A DNA stretch of 64,000 bases from Candidatus Obscuribacterales bacterium (GCA_019637435.1 JAHBVO010000004.1:62001-126000), one strand, 5' to 3'; positions 24,658 to 34,035 are shown, counted from the stretch's first letter. The notes: generated from the sequence alone by a model not told the origin. Translations and numbers: made by a program.

Positions 24658-26700
24658 TCAATGTTGTCGGGGAAGAGTTTTCAAACAAGCGGTCGGCGGT
24701 TTGAAAATGTAGGTGCCGTCTTGCGGCATGGTGCGTTTGATTTTGTCGGTGTAGGCAGAAACGATCTTCGCTGTCTCTGCCGAATCAAGCTCCGGCATTG
24801 ACTTTAGCCAGTTGTCGGTTTCGATGTGCATCCATTGTTTTGCGGGATCGTAGGCGGCGTAGTTCATGACTGAATTAAAACTGGCTGGCGTGATTTTGGA
24901 TTTCAACTCTTTCATCATAAGATACGTCTCTGCGTAAAATGGCGTGGCGAGAACGAGTTCGCGATATTTGGCTCGCTTTGGATCTTCTTCTGGAATTGTG
25001 TTCTCACCAAATACGGTGCACAAACCTTCAATGTATGGATCGCAGAGCTTGGCGTTGAGCAAGTGAACGAGCTCGTGACCGAGGTTGCCCTGGAAATAGT
25101 TATCGCCGACTTTGTTTGCCATGAAGATGCAGAAGATGCCTTTGTCTCCATCCCACATTACGGTCTGGCAGTGGTCGCCGGGACGTCGAAAGATCAGGAG
25201 CTGTTTGATTTCGGTGGTGGGTTTTCCGAATTCTTCTTGCGCTTTGCCGAGAGTGTTTTGTGCGAATGAGTAAACATCAGCGTCTGTGATCAATTCGCAT
25301 ATTGGATCGCTGGGACTTTCGGAAGTAGATGTGTTTCCGTCGGTTGTTTGATTCGCTGTAGTAGGTTTCGTCTCGGCGCTTTTGGTGGCGATCTTCGCAA
25401 GCTTTTCGAGTTTTGCGGCGTGTTTGTAATCGGCTATGGAGCCTCGGGTGTTGCCGAGTTTCTGTCGAACAAAACCGCGCGCGCTGAATGTCCATGTGTC
25501 TTTCGGGTCCAGCGCTATAGCTTTTGTGTAATCGGCGATAGCGCCGTTCAGGTTGCCGGAAACTTGTTTTACGAAACCGCGTCCGCGGAAACCCCAGGCA
25601 TCATCGGGTTTTAAATTGATGTAGTGGTTGTAGTCAGCGATTGCGCCGCGGCGGTCGCCGATTTCGTTGCGTCGATGACCGCGCCAATAGTACGCCCACG
25701 CGTACTTTGGATCGAATTTCAAAACTTTGCTGAGGTCGGCAATTGCGCCTTTGTGGTCTTTAACCGCTCCACGCGCGGATGCGCGGTATGAGTAGGCGAG
25801 TGCGTTGGTTGGGTCTAGCTGGATGGTTTTGTCGTAATCGGCGATGGCTTGCCAGGTTTCACCGTAGCGACCCAGGTGGTAGCCTCGAAAAATGTAGGAG
25901 GGGGCGTTCTTCGGGTCGAGTTTGATGGCGTAATCGAAGTCGGCGGAGGCGCCAGTTTCGTCGCCCAGGTCGGAGCGCGCCTGACCGCGGCCGCAGTAGG
26001 CGTCGGTTTTTGCGGGATCAGTTTGGATTGCTTTTTCGAAGTCGGCGGCGGCGGATTTGGTTTCGCCCAGGTAGAGTTTTAGATAGCCACGACCGCAGTA
26101 GGCGTCGGTGTTTTTGTCGTCGAGCTCGATGGCTTTGTCGAAGTCTTCGCGCGCGCCCTTGAGGTCGCCGACGCGCGACCGCACGGCTCCTCGGCTCGCG
26201 AATAGCTCCGAGGTTTTGGGCGTGAGGATGTCGGCGAAATTATTTGTGCCGGGTGAAACAGTCGGATGCGCCGCCGTGTCGGTGGATTGCTCGTCCGAAT
26301 CCACGGATGGAGAGGTTGGAGCCTGCGCCTGTGGCGCGGCATCAGTGGTTTGCGTGTCGGCATCCGGGGCGGGCGAAGACTGGACCCTGCTCAGTGGCGC
26401 GGCATCAGTGCTTTGCGTGTCAGCATCCGGGGCCGGCGAAGACTGAACCTGGCTCAGGGGCTCGGCATCAGTGCTTTGGGCTTCTGGAACGACAGGCTCC
26501 GGCGCCGGTGGCTGGCTCAGGGAGTTGGTTTCTGCGCGATCGGTTGCGGGTGTTTCTAATCTAGAGCCGGGCGAAACGTCTGTGGATGCCGGTTCTTGTG
26601 CGGATATCGAGAGGGCTGTGCAATTGAGTGTCGCGAGCACGGCTGCCAATACTTTGACGGCTTTAGGAAACTTTTTGTGATCGCGCGGCGTCTCAAGCAT
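24658..26700 (-). CDS. Exported TPR protein with a C-terminal HELVH metallopeptidase-like domain
   Basis: 680 residues from ATG 26700 (GAGAG ahead). An N-terminal hydrophobic signal (AVKVLAAVLATLNCTALS) is followed by a low-complexity linker with three 18-residue repeats (TDAAPLSRVQSSPAPDA type). About seven TPR units come next (residues about 155-440; AYCGRGxxKxxLGExxxA...DFxxAIxLDP). The last 200 residues hold NLGHELVHLLNAKLCDP then YIEGLCTVFGE: H542-E543-x-x-H546 and, 12 residues on, Glu558. That is the spacing of a gluzincin-type zinc site. I infer an envelope metallopeptidase guided by TPRs; activity is unproven. It is divergent from the P-type ATPase by 102 bases. Confidence 0.78.
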   Translation of the reverse strand: MLETPRDHKKFPKAVKVLAAVLATLNCTALSISAQEPASTDVSPGSRLETPATDRAETNSLSQPPAPEPVVPEAQSTDAEPLSQVQSSPAPDADTQSTDAAPLSRVQSSPAPDADTQTTDAAPQAQAPTSPSVDSDEQSTDTAAHPTVSPGTNNFADILTPKTSELFASRGAVRSRVGDLKGAREDFDKAIELDDKNTDAYCGRGYLKLYLGETKSAAADFEKAIQTDPAKTDAYCGRGQARSDLGDETGASADFDYAIKLDPKNAPSYIFRGYHLGRYGETWQAIADYDKTIQLDPTNALAYSYRASARGAVKDHKGAIADLSKVLKFDPKYAWAYYWRGHRRNEIGDRRGAIADYNHYINLKPDDAWGFRGRGFVKQVSGNLNGAIADYTKAIALDPKDTWTFSARGFVRQKLGNTRGSIADYKHAAKLEKLAKIATKSAETKPTTANQTTDGNTSTSESPSDPICELITDADVYSFAQNTLGKAQEEFGKPTTEIKQLLIFRRPGDHCQTVMWDGDKGIFCIFMANKVGDNYFQGNLGHELVHLLNAKLCDPYIEGLCTVFGENTIPEEDPKRAKYRELVLATPFYAETYLMMKELKSKITPASFNSVMNYAAYDPAKQWMHIETDNWLKSMPELDSAETAKIVSAYTDKIKRTMPQDGTYIFKPPTACLKTLPRQH

Positions 26701-26802
26701 GAAACATCTCTCGCCGGATATTATGATGAACTTCACCAAGTATGCCACAAGCTCGGCTTTCGAGCTGCCTGGCAACGGTGGTGAATTCGACGCTAGGAAA
26801 CT

Positions 26803-29232
26803 ATGAGTCAGCCTAAAGAAACAGCCTCGACGAGTCGCGGGTCCGAGCCCGTGTCGTCGAGTGACCACGGTTTAGTGGCTGGGGCGGAAACGCCTATCGG
26901 CTTCGATCCCGTGTGCGGCATGAAGGTTAAACCCGAGCAGGCTGCGGGGTCCATGACCTACGAGGGTGAAACCTATTATTTTTGCAATCCGCGCTGTCAT
27001 GAGAAGTTTCGCGCGGAGCCGACGAAGTATTTGAGTGGTGGCGCGAGCGGCGACTCTTGTTGTGGTGGCGCTGGTGGTGCCAACCACGCACCTGCCGGTT
27101 ACACCGGTAAGTACACCTGTCCTATGCATCCTGAGGTTATCTCGGATACGTTCTCGACCTGTCCGGACTGCGGGATGGCGCTTGAGCCGATGGATCCTTT
27201 CAACGCGAGTGATGAGAATCCGGAACTCGAGGACATGCAGAAGAAGTTCTACTTGAGCCTGATCTTCAGCGTGCCGTTGTTTGTACTGGCAATGATTGAG
27301 ATGCTGCCGAAAACCATCTCCGCCGACTTGCATAAGACCTGGATTTTTAACTGGATACAATTAGCGCTTGCACTGCCTGTGGTGGCGAGCTGTGGTATGC
27401 CGTTTTTTCAACGGGGATGGCAGAGTTTTAAAACCGGCAAATTGAATATGTTCTCGCTGATTTCGATTGGTGTAGCGGCCGCGTTCGGTTACAGTGTGTT
27501 TGCGACTGTTGCACCGGATCTATTGCCGGCGTCGTTCAAGATGGATAGCGGTCATCCGTTTGTTTACTTCGAGTCGGCGGCGGTGATAATTTCACTGGTG
27601 CTACTCGGTCAGGTTCTGGAGTTGCGCGCAAGGAGCGCGACGGGAGCGGCTGTTCGCGGATTGTTGTCGCTGACGCCGCCGACTGCGCATCTGGTTGATG
27701 CCGGTGAGGAGCGTGATGTCAACCTTGAGCTCGTCAAGGTCGGCGATAAACTGCGTGTGAAGCCCGGCGAGAAAATACCAGTCGACGGGGATGTCGCCGA
27801 CGGCGAAAGTTCCGTTGATGAGTCGATGTTGACAGGCGAACCCATGCCCGTTTCGAAACGGCGCGGTGACGGTGTCTCGGCTGGAACGCTGAACAAAAGC
27901 GGCTCTTTCGTAATGATTGCGCGCAAGGTCGGCAGCGATACGATGCTCTCGCACATTGTGAGAATGGTCAGTGAGGCGCAGAGGAGCAGAGCGCCGATTC
28001 AGGCGACCGCTGATGTGGTGGCGGGGTATTTCGTGCCGGCTGTTCTCACTGTTGCCGTGCTGACTTTCGCGATCTGGGCGACAGTGGGGCCGGCGCCGGC
28101 TCTTGCTCTTGGACTTGCGAACGCGGTGGCTGTGCTGATTATCGCATGCCCATGTGCCCTGGGTCTTGCCACGCCGATGTCGGTGACGGTTGCCATCGGC
28201 CGTGGTGCCGAGTCCGGAGTGCTGATTCGCAACGCCGAGGCGCTGCAGGCGCTCGAGAAGGTCGATACGGTGATATTTGATAAAACCGGAACTTTGACCG
28301 AGGGCAAACCGCGGGTCGTTGAGTTGGTTTCGTTCAATGAATTCGAGTCGAACGCGGTTCTTGGAATTGCCGCTGCTGTAGAGCGTTTTAGCGAGCATCC
28401 TTTAGCTGAGGCTGTCATAGATGAAACCGCCGAGCGCATGATTTTGCCGGGGGACGCAGTTGATTTTGAGGCTGTCACAGGAAAAGGCGTGAAGGCGACA
28501 GTTGATGGTAAGCCCGTTTTAGTAGGCAGTTTGAAGTTCCTTCAGGAGAATGGCATCGAACTTGCGGCGGCGGAGTCGACCGTCGAGAAGCTGGCTGCAG
28601 GCGGAGGCACTGTGATTGCGGTCGCGTCTGGTGGCGTGCTCGCAGGTGTCATAGGCATCGCGGACCCGGTGCGGAAAGAAGCGGTCGATGTTGTTCGCGT
28701 TCTGAAAGAGCGCGGCATCAAAACGGTAATATTGACCGGCGATGCGAAGGCGACAGCTGATGCGGTCGCACGCGTTTTAAACATAGACGAGGTCCGCTCG
28801 GAACTGTTGCCCGGCGATAAGCAGGCTGCCGTGAAGGGGCTCCAGCAGGGCGACAAGTTGGTCGCGATGGTTGGCGATGGAGTCAATGACGCGCCGGCGC
28901 TCAGTACCGCTAACGTCGGAATAGCGATGGGCAGCGGGATTGACGTAGCAATTGAGAGCGCGTCGGTGGTTTTGATCCGCAGCGATTTGAACGGCGTGCT
29001 GGAGGCGTTTAATTTGAGCGCCGCGATGATGAAAAACGTGCGGCAGAATCTGTTTTTGGCGTTCTTCTACAACACCGTATCGGTGCCGATTGCGGCGGGT
29101 TTGCTCTACCCGTTGACGGGTTTCCTGTTGAACCCGATGGTGGCAAGCGCGGCGATGAGTTTGAGTTCCGTGTCGGTGATTGGAAACGCGCTGCGGCTGC
29201 GGGCTGTTTCTCTCAAGAGTGATGTGAATTAA
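26803..29232 (+). CDS. copA: Copper-type heavy-metal P1B-ATPase with YHS and metal-binding domains
   Basis: 809 residues. The N-terminus has a YHS domain (FDPVCGMKVKPEQA...YYFCNPRCHEKF, about 27-75), then a heavy-metal-binding domain (YTCPMHPEV...CPDCGMALEPM, about 104-130). Eight membrane helices follow, with the ion-path motif CPC at residues 449-451. The catalytic Asp is D493 in DKTGTLTEG, and the hinge is GDGVND. CPC plus these N-terminal domains suggests export of Cu(I), or perhaps silver, from the cytoplasm. Typical HMA (GMTCxxC) domains are absent; the YHS and HMBD replace them. No copper regulator is adjacent. The divergent neighbour is the TPR peptidase. Confidence 0.93.
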   Translation: MSQPKETASTSRGSEPVSSSDHGLVAGAETPIGFDPVCGMKVKPEQAAGSMTYEGETYYFCNPRCHEKFRAEPTKYLSGGASGDSCCGGAGGANHAPAGYTGKYTCPMHPEVISDTFSTCPDCGMALEPMDPFNASDENPELEDMQKKFYLSLIFSVPLFVLAMIEMLPKTISADLHKTWIFNWIQLALALPVVASCGMPFFQRGWQSFKTGKLNMFSLISIGVAAAFGYSVFATVAPDLLPASFKMDSGHPFVYFESAAVIISLVLLGQVLELRARSATGAAVRGLLSLTPPTAHLVDAGEERDVNLELVKVGDKLRVKPGEKIPVDGDVADGESSVDESMLTGEPMPVSKRRGDGVSAGTLNKSGSFVMIARKVGSDTMLSHIVRMVSEAQRSRAPIQATADVVAGYFVPAVLTVAVLTFAIWATVGPAPALALGLANAVAVLIIACPCALGLATPMSVTVAIGRGAESGVLIRNAEALQALEKVDTVIFDKTGTLTEGKPRVVELVSFNEFESNAVLGIAAAVERFSEHPLAEAVIDETAERMILPGDAVDFEAVTGKGVKATVDGKPVLVGSLKFLQENGIELAAAESTVEKLAAGGGTVIAVASGGVLAGVIGIADPVRKEAVDVVRVLKERGIKTVILTGDAKATADAVARVLNIDEVRSELLPGDKQAAVKGLQQGDKLVAMVGDGVNDAPALSTANVGIAMGSGIDVAIESASVVLIRSDLNGVLEAFNLSAAMMKNVRQNLFLAFFYNTVSVPIAAGLLYPLTGFLLNPMVASAAMSLSSVSVIGNALRLRAVSLKSDVN

Positions 29233-29849
29233 ATGCGCCAGCAGCATGTTTAGCTGGAAACGCGGTTTGTGAGACGTGGTTAACAGAAATGCCCGTGCTG
29301 AGCGGGTCTAGCGGTGCTCGCGCGAGGGCTGTTTCGGTTTCGATATAGGGTGAAACTGGTGTAATGCTAACCAAAGAGCTTTCATGTCAAAGCTTTGAGA
29401 GCTTGTTTTGATATGGGCTCAAAGTTATTCTTCGCGTGAGTTGAGTTAGTTAACTAGGCTTTAATTGCTTTGCCAAGAGCTTCTTTGGTAGGCAATGGTG
29501 TTCACTTCATGACATCTTGGGCTAAGTAACCAAGACTTCTCCAACCCCAGACTACACGCGCGAAAACCATCTCACTCACCGTTCAGGCGGCGAGCAGCGC
29601 GTGACATTTTTGAACCGTAAACTGCCAAGATCCTGATAGCAGGCTGTTTTCTGCGGCTGACGTTCTGTCACTGCGGAGGACATCGGCGGGGCGATTTCAC
29701 AGTCTTGCGACTGCGGAACCGGCTTGCTTTCTGCTATCACCGACTGACGTCGCCGCACTACCTGCGGGATCTTTGTTGACTTGCGGTTCTCCTAACCGCT
29801 TCCAGCATTCGGCTTAGCGAGTGTCAGGGAGCCTTTTGAGGAGACTCGA
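29233..29849. other. 617-bp region, leader of nupC
   Basis: No gene is recognised. 29375-29412 has overlapping inverted elements around CAAAGCTTTG. A GCGGTT-CTCCT-AACCGC hairpin at 29783-29799 lies 50 bases before the nupC start, and TGAGGAG is its ribosome site. The long leader could carry regulation, but I see no known riboswitch core. Confidence 0.4.
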
Positions 29850-31235
29850 ATGGAAAAATTAGTAGGACTTCTGGGCGTCGCCGTGTTCCTCGGACTCGCG
29901 TACGCCCTCTCCAACAACCGCCGCGCCATCAACTGGCGTCTGACGGTTGTGGGCATCGGCATCCAGCTGATGTTCGCGTTTCTCATCCTGCACGTGCCCT
30001 TCGTGCGCGACGCTTTCGACAGCTTCGGTCAGGGCATCCAGGGACTTCTCGACAGTGCCAAAGACGGGCTGGCGTTCGTGCTCGGCGATGAGCTGGCGCG
30101 CAGCAAGTTCGTCTTCGCATTCGTCATCTCGGCGTCCATCATCTTCGTCGGCGGTTTGACCGGCATCGCATTCCACATCGGAGCGCTGCAGGTCGTCGTG
30201 CGTGGGCTTGCCTTCGCGCTTCGCCGGACGATGGGTGTGAGCGGCGCGGAAGCGCTTTCGACCGGTGCCGAGATCTTCCTCGGGCAGGTCGAATCGCAGC
30301 TGCTCATCCGCAATTACATCAAGAAGCTCAGCAACTCCGAGCTGATCGGCATCATGGCCGCCGCGATGGCGACCATCTCCGGCAGCGCGCTGGTTGCGTA
30401 CATCGGGCTCGGCATCAATCCGACCTGGCTGTTGATGGCATCGTTCATGACGGCGCCGTCGGCACTCGTGGTCGCGAAGATGATGTATCCCGAAACCGAC
30501 CGCGAAGCGCTCACGCGCGAAACCGACCTCACGGACGAACGCACCGCGGTCAACTGGGTCGAAGCCGGCGCCGAAGGTGCCTGGCAAGGGCTCAAGGTGG
30601 CGGCGAATGTCATGGCGCAGCTGATTTTCTTCATCGGCGTCGTGTCGCTCGCCAACTACCTGCTCGGCGCTCTGGTCGCGCGTCCCGGGCTTCTGCCCTG
30701 GGCTGGCGGCGGCGCGCTGTTGCTCGGCACGATGTGGTTGTTGCGCCGGCAAGGGCTTCTGGCTCGCACGCCCGCTCTCGTAAGCGTTGCGCCGAAGTCG
30801 GTCTGGCCGGCGGTGGCGCTGTTCGGCATCTCGGCGGTGGTGGTGCTCGGCATGTTCGGCATCACGTTCAAGATTCAGGACATCTTCGGTGTTCTGTTCA
30901 CGCCGGTCGCCTGGCTCACGGGCATCCCCTGGGATGAAGCCGTGCGCGTCGGTCCCTTGCTCGGCACCAAAACCGTGCTCAACGAATTCATCGCCTATAT
31001 CGACCTCGCGAAGATGTCGGCTGGTGAAGGCGCGCTTTCCATGCGGACGCAGATGATCACCACGATCGCGCTCTGCGGTTTCGCAAACCTCGGCTCGATC
31101 GGCATCAACATCGGCGGTCTCAGCAAAATGGCTCCGGAACGGCAAAGCGACATCGCCAAGCTCGGTATCCGCGCCCTGGTCGCTGCGACTCTGGCTTCGT
31201 GGCTCACGGCTGCGCTTGCCGGATTGCTGATCTAG
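29850..31235 (+). CDS. nupC: Concentrative nucleoside transporter (NupC/CNT family)
   Basis: 461 residues, many membrane helices. The family signature is plain: GLTGIAFHIGALQVVV, SGAEALSTGAEIFLGQVESQ and the NPTWLLMASFMTAPSAL region. CNT proteins import nucleosides with H+ or Na+. The start has an ideal TGAGGAG ahead. Codon use is strongly GC-rich. A leader hairpin and a 3' hairpin bracket the gene, which stands alone, so it is probably monocistronic. The ligand is purine or pyrimidine nucleosides; choice unknown. Confidence 0.94.
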   Translation: MEKLVGLLGVAVFLGLAYALSNNRRAINWRLTVVGIGIQLMFAFLILHVPFVRDAFDSFGQGIQGLLDSAKDGLAFVLGDELARSKFVFAFVISASIIFVGGLTGIAFHIGALQVVVRGLAFALRRTMGVSGAEALSTGAEIFLGQVESQLLIRNYIKKLSNSELIGIMAAAMATISGSALVAYIGLGINPTWLLMASFMTAPSALVVAKMMYPETDREALTRETDLTDERTAVNWVEAGAEGAWQGLKVAANVMAQLIFFIGVVSLANYLLGALVARPGLLPWAGGGALLLGTMWLLRRQGLLARTPALVSVAPKSVWPAVALFGISAVVVLGMFGITFKIQDIFGVLFTPVAWLTGIPWDEAVRVGPLLGTKTVLNEFIAYIDLAKMSAGEGALSMRTQMITTIALCGFANLGSIGINIGGLSKMAPERQSDIAKLGIRALVAATLASWLTAALAGLLI

Positions 31236-31329
31236 TGCGTGTTTTGAGGAGGTGCTAGTCGCGCCACAACCGTTTGGTTTGCTGGCGTGGGGGCTTCTTC
31301 CTGGCTGGTCTGAGACTGGCTGTTTTTCT

Positions 31330-31362
31330 GCAGAACGGTGGCTTATGCTGCCGTTCTGCTCT
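31330..31362 (+). terminator. Intrinsic terminator after nupC
   Basis: GCAGAACGG pairs with CCGTTCTGC, extended by TGGC/GCTG around a TTAT loop; TCTTGTT follows. A TACTATA motif lies at 31408-31414, preceded by TG at -10-like spacing. Confidence 0.75.
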
Positions 31363-31496
31363 TGTTCAATCGCTATACTAGATGGCATAGTGACGTGTGT
31401 GGGGTGCTACTATATCTTATCAAAGATTTAAAATCAAGGTCGCAAGGACAGGAACGGCTCAGGTGTTGTGCTGAGTTCCTGCCTTGCGATTTGCCA

Positions 31497-32011
31497 ACAG
31501 GGGCTGCAAACTAGTTTGCAGCTTTTGAGGGGAAAGCTGCAATCCAATTTGCAGCCGCCTGTTCAGGATGCCCGGATTGGGGTGTTTAGCACCTGAATTG
31601 CAGGGGCCGCAAACTAGTTTGCAGCTTTTGGGTGGAAAGCTGCAATCCAATTTGCAGCCGCCTGTTCAGGAGGCCGGGAGTGGAGTGTTTAGCACCTGAA
31701 TTGCAGGGGCTGCAAACTAGTTTGCAGCTTTTGGGTGGAAAGCTGCAATCCAATTTGCAGCCGCCTGTTCAGGATGCCCGGATTGGGGTGTTTAGCACCT
31801 GAATTGCAGGGGCTGCAAACTAGTTTGCAGCTTTTGGGTGGAAAGCTGCAATCCAATTTGCAGCCGCCTGGTCAGGAGACCCGGAATGGGGTGTTTAGCT
31901 CCGGAATCGCAGGGGCTGCAAACTAGTTTGCAGCTTTTGAGGGGAAAGCTGCAATCCAATTTGCAGCCGCCTGTTCAGGAGGCCCGGCTCGGAGTTTCTA
32001 GCCCCTGAATT
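31497..32011. repeat. Five-unit 103-bp array, each with a 20-bp perfect palindrome
   Basis: GCTGCAAACTAGTTTGCAGC (one base different in unit 2) recurs at 31503, 31606, 31709, 31812 and 31915, exactly 103 bp apart. Each is followed by CTTTT, and about 15 bases later by a second imperfect dyad (GCTGCAA-TCCAA-TTTGCAGC). Units also share CGGCCTGTTCAGG-like and TTAGCACCTGAATTG parts. There is no coding potential. It fills the gap between convergent nupC and the CPBP protease gene. Confidence 0.95.
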
Positions 32012-32051
32012 GCGGATTCAGGGACTCGCTGAAGGCGCGGTTCGCCGACGA

Positions 32052-32777
32052 CTAGATGCGTCCCTGCGCGCGCTCGACGACGCGATCAATGTAGACCACC
32101 GAGAAGATCAGCAGGTCATACAGGAAGTGCACGAGGATTGCCGCGGGCAAGCCATAAGTGAACATCATGTAGAAGAAGAACATGCCGAGGAACCAGCTGT
32201 TGACCCAGCCAAGCAGACCCTGGTACTTATGACCGTCCCGGAAGAAGGCGTTGGCGGAGATGATGCCGGCAGCGACCGTCCAGTATTCGGGATTGCCGAG
32301 ATACTGATGCAGAGCGCCGAACGTGAAGAAGTCGGCGATTGGAGCGACGATGTGAACCGTCAGAAACTCAGTGATGCCGAAGCCGAGGAGGCCGAAGAAC
32401 AGGAAGTTGACGATCAGGGCGCCGATGATGGCGTTGAGGAAGATCAGCCAGCGGAAGCAGATTTCTTCCATGACGCCAGCCCAGAGGCTGATCAGGAAGC
32501 CGCCTGCGATCACGCGTTCGGCGTGGCGATTGTCCTCACGGCTGTTGTAGGTTCGGAAGACGCTCCAGGCGGTGACGCCTGCGCCCCAGGCGAAGATCGG
32601 CCAGGCGGCGGAGATCCAGTCCCAGGTGGTGCCGGAGGTTTTCCAGAGTCCCCAGAAAGTGAAGGGCGTGGCGTTCGGCCAGATCCATTCGACCACGGCG
32701 ACGAAGAAGAAGGCGAAGAAGGCCTCCCGGAGATAGCAGCGCTCTTGGGCGGTGCGTTCGTTCTGTTCTTTGCTCAT
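32052..32777 (-). CDS. CPBP-family intramembrane glutamic protease
   Basis: 241 residues with six to seven membrane helices. The three CPBP/Abi motifs are visible: GVMEEICFRW (EExxxR), ANAFFRDGHKYQG (FxxxH) and ILVHFLYDLLIF (HxxxD/B). This is the Rce1/glutamic-protease fold, which in bacteria serves processing of peptides or anti-sigma factors, or bacteriocin immunity. The target is unknown. GC-rich codon use. It is the last gene of a minus-strand series of small unknown genes (35206 to 32052). Its leader carries a perfect 11-pair hairpin. Confidence 0.85.
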   Translation of the reverse strand: MSKEQNERTAQERCYLREAFFAFFFVAVVEWIWPNATPFTFWGLWKTSGTTWDWISAAWPIFAWGAGVTAWSVFRTYNSREDNRHAERVIAGGFLISLWAGVMEEICFRWLIFLNAIIGALIVNFLFFGLLGFGITEFLTVHIVAPIADFFTFGALHQYLGNPEYWTVAAGIISANAFFRDGHKYQGLLGWVNSWFLGMFFFYMMFTYGLPAAILVHFLYDLLIFSVVYIDRVVERAQGRI

Positions 32778-32857
32778 AGGCGGATTTCTCTCTTTTGCGA
32801 TCGGGTCGGAGAAGATTGAGAGCGGATTTCAGAGCCGCTCGGAAACAAAACGTTCCG

Positions 32858-32893
32858 GCAACATCGGGCGCTTGCGGGAGCACCCGATGTTGC
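32858..32893 (-). promoter_or_regulatory. Perfect 11-bp stem-loop ahead of the CPBP gene
   Basis: GCAACATCGGG pairs with CCCGATGTTGC around a 14-base loop, 81 bases before the start. It may end the upstream message, stabilise the downstream one, or both. Confidence 0.5.
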
Positions 32894-32938
32894 AGATGGG
32901 CTGACAGTCAGGCTTGACGAGCCTTGCAGCGATTGGCG

Positions 32939-33158
32939 GGCGGACGCCTTTGTTCGGGCATCGGCGTCTTAGAGCGGGCGGACGCCTTTGTTCGGGCATC
33001 GGCGTCTTAGAGCGGGCGGACGCCTTTGTTCGGGCATCGGCGCCTTAGAGGGCTCGGACGCCTTTGTTCGGGCATCGGCGTCTTAGAGGGCGCGGACGCC
33101 TTTGTTCGGGCATCGGCGTCTTAGAGCGGGTGGACGCCTTTGTTCGGGCATCGGCGGC
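32939..33158 (-). repeat. Six 38-bp tandem copies of the 3' end of the upstream gene
   Basis: Plus-strand CGGACGCC anchors lie at 32941, 32979, 33017, 33055, 33093, 33131 and, inside the gene, 33169. On the minus strand the gene ends GTGCCTGAACAAGGGCGTCC then GCGCGCTGTGA, and each copy reads ATGCCCGAACAAAGGCGTCC then GCxCxCTCTAA. So the array is built from the last ~38 bases of the coding sequence, with TGA replaced by TAA. Confidence 0.9.
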
Positions 33159-33497
33159 TCACAGCGCGCGGACGCCCTTGTTCAGGCACTCGACGGCGAA
33201 CTCCACGCAGGTGAGCGTGTTGGCGCGGTTCTCGTCGACCGGCGTGTAGAACTGAGCGCGAGCGCGGCGGACGGCGTCGAGGGCGAAGTCGAACTGCTTG
33301 AGCGCCGAACCGTCGATCTCGTCGAGGGCAGCCTCGATGGCCTGCTGGGCAGTGTTGACCGCCTCGACGAAATCGGAGGTGTCGTTGGCCGCCTGCAGGA
33401 GCCGGGTGACGTCGGTCACGGGCGCCTCCGCCAGACGAGCGACGAGGGTGTGAAGTTGAGCGACTGCGTCGACAGCTTTGCGAACCTGGTTATTCAT
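33159..33497 (-). CDS. Small helical protein of unknown function (112 aa)
   Basis: 112 residues, predicted all-helical, no membrane segment or signal. Sequence such as VRKAVDAVAQLHTLVARL and ALDAVRRARAQFYTP suggests a helical bundle. Not recognised. AGGAGA stands six bases before ATG 33497, and a seven-pair hairpin (33528-33545) lies in the leader. GC-rich codon use. It belongs to the minus-strand series of small genes ending in the CPBP protease. Its 3' end is repeated six times in the spacer that follows. Confidence 0.75.
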   Translation of the reverse strand: MNNQVRKAVDAVAQLHTLVARLAEAPVTDVTRLLQAANDTSDFVEAVNTAQQAIEAALDEIDGSALKQFDFALDAVRRARAQFYTPVDENRANTLTCVEFAVECLNKGVRAL

Positions 33498-33623
33498 GAG
33501 CAATCTCCTTTGCGTAGGGAACCTCACGCACCAAATCTGGTGCGCGACAAAAACGAGAAACGGTTACGCCGCGGAAACAGACCGGGTATCTCCCGACCGA
33601 CGAGTCGGGTGATGCCTCGGTAG

Positions 33624-33878
33624 TTAGCGACTGCCGTTGCGCTTGCGGCGCTTCGGCTGCGAGTTCTTCTGCACGCACGCCGCGCAGTTGCACTGCGGGT
33701 GGTGGCGGAAATCGATGGTTGCGAAGTCGCCGGGACCGGCGCTGACGAGCTTGGGGTTCGCCAGTTTGACCGGACCGCCGGGTTTCTTGCCTTTACGGGC
33801 CGGCGGAGATGCGGTCGCGACTTCGCGCAGAACGTCCACCACGGCGGCGGCCTGCGCAGGCGTTTTGATGAAACGCAT
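33624..33878 (-). CDS. Small basic protein with a C-terminal cysteine cluster (84 aa)
   Basis: 84 residues. The N-terminal 25 residues are helical (TPAQAAAVVDVLREVAT), the middle is basic and Pro/Gly-rich, and the end has HHPQCNCAACVQK and a KRRKRNGSR tail. The Cys/His cluster may bind zinc and the tail nucleic acid; both are inference. No family recognised. AAGGAG precedes ATG 33878. GC-rich codon use; part of the minus-strand series. Confidence 0.65.
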   Translation of the reverse strand: MRFIKTPAQAAAVVDVLREVATASPPARKGKKPGGPVKLANPKLVSAGPGDFATIDFRHHPQCNCAACVQKNSQPKRRKRNGSR

Positions 33879-33963
33879 CAATGCTCCTTGAGGTGAGTTT
33901 AAGAGCGGTTAGTAGGATGGCGGTCTCTCATCGAGAAAGCCGCTACTAGGGAATTCGCGTGCT

Positions 33964-34032
33964 CCACTGCGGCTTACTTGCGAACACCACTACTGCTTGT
34001 TCGCGAAGGCCACTATGGCTTATTCGCGAACG
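33964..34032 (-). repeat. Three 23-bp tandem copies of the 3' end of the upstream gene
   Basis: Plus-strand CCACT anchors lie at 33964, 33987, 34010 and, in the gene, 34033: an exact 23-bp period. On the minus strand the gene ends CTCGCAAACAAGCAGTAG; copies read TTCGCGAATAAGCCATAG, TTCGCGAACAAGCAGTAG and TTCGCAAGTAAGCCGCAG, each followed by TGG. The stop TAG is kept in two of three. Confidence 0.9.
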
Positions 34033-34035
34033 CCA

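Noticed and set aside
29576..29758. 60-codon minus-strand frame in the nupC leader
   Set aside because: No ribosome site, no features; probably chance.
29859..31388. 509-codon minus-strand frame opposite nupC
   Set aside because: Asp/Arg/His/Glu-rich shadow of a clear CNT transporter.
32939..33158. CRISPR array
   Set aside because: Units follow each other with no unique spacers, match the adjacent coding sequence, and no cas gene is near. The same holds for 34467-34690 and 50890-51098.
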